Made by a program: the position numbers and the translations under genes. From Aricia agestis (Eukaryota; Arthropoda; Insecta; Lepidoptera; Lycaenidae), in NCBI RefSeq assembly GCF_905147365.1, contig NC_056409.1:17799001-17863000 (forward strand): a stretch of DNA of 64,000 nucleotides. The letters are read 5' to 3'. The notes under the pieces are model-generated. The model had not been told where the DNA came from and did not search any database. It saw nothing but the letters and a program-made list of their open reading frames with translations. Shown here one piece after another: positions 59,376-64,000 of this stretch (within the stretch, counting starts at the first letter, position 1; each line of letters begins with the position of its first letter).

Positions 59376-60900
59376 TATTTTTTTATTTGGCACAAGAAGT
59401 ATTTATTACTCTATTTTTAATTTTGTATTTAGCACAAGAAACATACTAATTTACTAACATCCCCCCTCTTTATCAAGGGGATGGGATAGGTTAGGTTGGG
59501 TTTGATAATTATTTTGTTGTTTCTGTTCTAATAGTATGTTACATACCAAATTTCAGCTTTCTCAGATTTCAGGAAGTACCCTAACAGTTTTGATGATCGG
59601 TAAGTCAGTGCCAAAATTGTGGGTTTTTGAACACTTATAGGTAATCTAAAGTATAACAGTAACAATATTCAAACTTTTCGCATTTAATAATTATACTCAT
59701 GTCATAATATCTTGAAAATTTCAACTATCTGGCATTACCAAACCAAAAACCGAACCAAAGTTACGAGGGTTCAAAAATACGACGAAACGTTTCGAGAAAA
59801 GGTAGGTACTAGGTGCCCTTGCGCGCTTCGCTTGGCTCATCTTGGCGGGGATATTGTATGGATTAAGTTATTATCCAAAGGTTGAATTTAAAAAAGTAAC
59901 GAACATGGCCATACTCAGTGATTTAACTATTACTTAAGTTTTAATACACAGTTTGCCAGAAAATGTACGGTGTTTATGTCAAAATCTTTATTAAAGTTAA
60001 ATAATCATTAAATCTCTCTGAGTGCCGCCCTAAAAATAAATTAAAAAAATTAGTTTATTATTTGCTTATATATATTTTACAGTTACCGACAAACAAGAAC
60101 CCATCCGTAACAAGAGATATTGAAGTAGTGACTTCTACTTTGTAGTGCTAAGCTTGGAGAGCTTAATATGGAGCGACACCTTTGTTGTACCTTCAGAAAA
60201 TTTGATTCGTAGGCAATTTGCGGACCTGCGTAATTAGCTCGTGTTATATCAAGCACACGTTGCTAGATATCTGGTGGCTGCAGGGCAGTCATGGGCTTGA
60301 CATAACCCGACCATATTATGCACGTCCGCCATCTATCATAGTACAATCCTAAAACAAAATATGTTTAGAATAATAATTAACTATGTGCAATTTTATCCAG
60401 GGTATTTTCAGTATCGTTTACAGATGAGATGATGGTATTGGTAGGCACACCCGTAAATAAGAGTAGATATCAATGACATCAGAATCAGATCCATGGTGAG
60501 TTGCCTAAAATTAAATTTAAATATTTCCTATGAAAAGTAGATCTCAAAAACAAATTTCGAAACTAACATGAAAGTTGTAGTGTGTGAGTGAGGCCCGAAT
60601 TACGGCTTACTTTAATTGAACCAGTAGTAAATTACGAGCATGTATCAAACATTTTTAGTTGCCATGTTATTTGAAAAGCGAAGGCCACATTCTGATTAAC
60701 AAAGAAAATAATATAGCCAAGGAGGTAAGTTTATTTTCGCCCTTAGACGTGTTTTGCTGGTATTGACCCTGGGCCACGAACTTCACAAATATTTGTGGTG
60801 CGCTGAACCTGAGGGATCAATACAGATATCACGAGATCGCCATAGCTACCGACTCGCAAACATTGGCTTAGCACTCCAATCTTACATCAGTTCGAGAGTC
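59376..60900. other. Intergenic, no clear feature
   Basis: AT-rich. A candidate 5' UTR exon of the next gene may end at about 60914 (AAAAG before GTAACG), which would give a 67-bp intron before the ATG at 60982. Confidence 0.4.
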
Positions 60901-60981
60901 TCTGTGAACAAAAGGTAACGAGTGTTTACTTTTCTCATAACAACGTCTACAAGTATTATGATCTGTGTAAACTATTTATAG

Positions 60982-63194
60982 ATGAGTTTGCGTAGCTCGA
61001 GGATGTATGGCGCGGCGGTGCCCACGATGCCGCCTGGCCTCGTGGAGTTGATGGAAGGCCTCGCAAAAGATGTACTTAAAAATTCTCCAGACAACATCTA
61101 CGAGTTCTGTGCTCAGCACATGAAGAAGCTAATCGAAATACGCGATGGTAAAGGTATGGTAGGCTGCAGGTAGCTTGAAATAGGTTTGATTTCTCTTGTT
61201 TAATGCTTCTAAATATAATGTAATTCAATAGTTATTATAAAATGTTATGTTTAGAGCGCAAGAATGATTCGCCGTCGATTGAAAAAGTTACAAAGGTTCA
61301 AGAAAACGACCAAGGAAAAACGGAAATAAACCAAAAGTTAGATGATACTGATATCGAGGCGGTAAAAGTGAATGAACCGGAAGAAGCAGAAGCGAGTAAA
61401 AATGAAACGGACGAAAAACAAATAGATGAAGAATTTCTCAATGATAGTCACGAATCGGAGAAAGAAAATGAATCAGAACAAAAACACATAGACGAAAGTA
61501 CAATTGGTTCTAATACTGTTGAGAGTGCAAACAATGAAAATAACAGTAAAGATTTTGAAATAAAAAGCTTAGGAACAAAAGAACAAATTTTGCTCGAACT
61601 TCCAGAATCTCAAAATAAAAATTCATTAGATACAAATTCATCTAATGAAAACTTAGTTTTATTAGTTGGCGATAATGAGATTGCAAACATAAATGAACCA
61701 GTATGTAATACAAATACTGAAAATGATGATTATTCCACAAATGAGGCCAATTTACTTGAAACTGACTTTGTAAGCAAAGACAAGAACGAGTTGCAATCAA
61801 CTAAGGCTTTAGACTTACAGTCTGATGACCAATCTGTTGTCGAAATTGAGAATACAGAGTATAATTTGAATCTGAACAATGATTTAGATAACTTGAATAG
61901 CCCACAAAAAGATTCTAGTGGAAATGAAAAAGTGTTAAATGAATCAAATGGTATACACACTGAAAGCTGTATCAATGAGTTATCTTTTCCAAATGAGGAC
62001 TATTCACATGTTAATATTGATCGAGCTATAGATAGCCCGAATCTTGAAGAGAAATTACATTTACAAAAGTCGAATGAAAACGAAGACTATTCTAGAGACA
62101 GATCTATCGATGTGGATAATGACGCTGCAAGTTCTATGGACTTAGAAAAGGCAGCAATTACAATCCAAAAAGTGTTCCGAGCGTTTCTTTTTAAAAGTAA
62201 AACTTTAAGCACAGAAGAAGTCACAAATATCGATTTAAATTATCTGGTCGATAATGACGAAAAGGAGGTAATTAAATCGATACTATATTATAATAATTTA
62301 AATTTTATATTTTGTCATGTTATCAATAAATTGATTATATCATTTTAGGCAGTAAAAGATCCGTCAGTTATGAATAAGGAGCGAAGATCGGGTATTAGCA
62401 GGATGGATACCGTGTTGCAAACGGTTAATGAAGAGAAATCTCTATCCTTGTCCACGGATGACTCGTCCACACTTTCAAGTGCAGCTACCATAATACAGGC
62501 CCATGTGAGAGGATTTTTGGTTCGCTGTAAAATGCCATTTAATAAAACTGTATCGACCGTATCGGTTCTCGATTCGGATGTTCCATCTGCTGCTTCCTTG
62601 GATAGTGACCACAACCAGCAGGTTAATAAAACCATATTAAACATTCACATCGTACCCGAGGGGAATAATTTCATCAGTAGAGACGAAAGTTTAATTACAT
62701 CTTTAGATGTGTCGCTAGACGGTAGTCCTCGTCAGTCTTCCAGTTTACATCCCCTGGGGTACGACATAAGTGAAAGGAGAAAACAGCTCAAAAGAGAGGA
62801 CGCTATACAGTCTGTGACGCCACCGAGCAATAACAGTGGCAAGTTGAGCGAAGAAGTCGACTCTGTCAAAGAAATCGTACTCAACGACAGTACAGATGAA
62901 CCCAACTTAGAAGCATCAGAGAAAAATGACGAATTAAAGAAGGATGACCACCTACCTGAATTTGAAAACCATTCGTCTGAGACTCGTCTGGAGATCTCCA
63001 AGAGCAAGTTTATAGAAACGAGGAACATAACGTCCGATGAAGCAGACGTCGTGACGCCGTTCGTGACCGACAGTGGAACTGTAAATAGTAGTGCAAACGA
63101 TCCATCAAAATTATTGCACTCGGGAGAATTCCACGACATAGTTCTTCCCACGGTGGTATCGCGGAGTAACTCCTCAGTCGTCCGTGGTGAGTGA
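60982..63194 (+). CDS. RIIa-domain and IQ-motif protein (Sp17-like)
   Basis: Three exons, 60982-61153, 61255-62267 and 62349-63194, join in phase to 676 aa. Residues about 14-57 form an RIIa dimerisation/docking domain (PPGLVELMEGLAKDVLKNSP, then DNIYEFCAQHMKKL), as in Sp17, ropporin and PKA regulatory subunits, which bind A-kinase anchors. A long acidic, Asn/Glu/Ser-rich region follows, without predicted structure. Two IQ motifs then appear: AAITIQKVFRAFLFKSK at the end of exon 2 and AATIIQAHVRGFLVRCK in exon 3, likely calmodulin sites. The same architecture in Sp17 suggests a role in sperm flagella or cilia. Sp17 itself is far shorter (about 150 aa), so the linker is an expansion. The stop TGA lies inside a good donor sequence (G-GTGAGTGA), so the true transcript may splice here to an exon beyond the window. 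AATAAA at 63326-63331 supports termination here. Confidence 0.75.
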
Positions 63195-63582
63195 AGACAT
63201 CTTGTCAGGTGATAATACTTTCCCTAATATTGAGGCCAACGCATGACTGCTTTAATCCTGATTTATGCAGTAGTTGCATAGTTGTCGTGCTTCTCGATCA
63301 TTTTTAAACGTTTTAACTTTGTGTAAATAAATGGCCTATAAAAATAGTTAATTATTATGTAAGAAGATAATATAATTTATGAAATGTATGTATGTATTGT
63401 AGTTTAACCTTTGATTAAAATAATTTCCAGTGGTATTTGCAAGTCGTTATATTCAATACAATTTCAGAAAATAATAAGCTTTAGGGTCAATCTATAATAG
63501 CGCAGAGTCGAAGAGAAGGGAAGCGAAGCAAATTCCCAAAAACTTTACACAGAAAATTCAATCTTAACTCCTGAGCACAACG
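63195..63582 (+). promoter_or_regulatory. Probable 3' UTR and flank of the RIIa/IQ gene
   Basis: AATAAA at 63326-63331 lies 132 bp after the stop. No repeat is seen until 63583. Confidence 0.45.
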
Positions 63583-64000
63583 TATATGTCGCAGCCGACT
63601 GGTTTAAATAGCCGTTCAATCAAACAGCTAGCCCTTTGACTGAACAACGCCATTCAATCACACGTCTAGCTTTAATATCGAATATTTTAGTCGCTCAAAA
63701 CGTTCAACACTACAGCTGATTCAAAAGCCGCCGTCTAATTGAAGTAGTTCAGCGCGCACCGCTGCTGCGCTAGGTGCTTTTTATTTACAATATAGCGTCA
63801 ACTAGCAGGTGTTTGTTGGTGTTTGTGGTTGTTTTTTGGAAAGAAAGTAGTTAATAAAAGTTACAAGTGTTATTAAAGAGACAAAAATTGTGGAGGCACA
63901 TACGAGTGAATTAAAATTTCAACAAATATTCGAGGAGAAATTACGGGATTATGAAATGGATGGACGCAGCCGCCTCCGAAAGGGGGGTTCGGGGGAGCAG
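63583..64000. mobile_element. Long-TIR MITE (TGTCGCAGCCGACTGG family), copy 4, cut by window edge
   Basis: Begins TATATGTCGCAGCCGACTGG and follows copy 2 closely up to the G-rich middle (CGAAAGGGGGGTTCGGGG). Confidence 0.85.

Overview
The window looks like a lepidopteran (moth or butterfly) nuclear genome. It is AT-rich, its genes carry GT-AG introns, and it is packed with dispersed families that I know from Lepidoptera: Helitron-like elements that begin TC...TATACTAATATTATAAA and end CTAG, a SINE-like retroposon with a LINE-like 3' tail, mariner, hAT and PIF/Harbinger miniature elements. Nothing bacterial, plasmid-like or CRISPR-like is present. All calls are by eye; no search was run.

Layout. 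1-6172 is a nest of three transposons: a non-autonomous Ty3/Gypsy-like LTR retrotransposon whose one long ORF joins Gag to the zinc-binding part of integrase, a dead mariner, and a dead LINE. 6173-13664 is an accessory block of Helitron-like copies in both orientations, two copies of a composite with a Helitron 3' end on each side, and Harbinger-type MITEs. 13665-16570 holds a probable small gene on the minus strand (four phase-consistent exons) that I do not recognise. 16571-26050 is again almost wholly repeats.

From 26051 on come the conserved genes. Dph5 (+, 26051-33100) has five exons; its fourth intron is filled by a 4.9-kb hAT-like element with other elements nested inside. It converges on a PDZ-GEF/Rapgef2-type Rap exchange factor (-, 33710-37240), which has a single uninterrupted 3.5-kb coding exon. 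Divergent from that is a PP2A B56 (B') regulatory subunit of the widerborst type (+, 40826-56130, eight exons, 461 aa) with a long 3' UTR holding GC-rich blocks. A final gene (+, 60982-63194) encodes a protein with an N-terminal RIIa dimerisation/docking domain and two IQ motifs, like the sperm protein Sp17.

The genes are unrelated housekeeping or signalling functions and show no operon-like logic. The unusual content is the repeat biology: exact 8-bp, 10-bp, TWA and TA target duplications define many elements, several palindromes are nearly perfect and therefore young, and some structures suggest unusual transposition or template-switch events.
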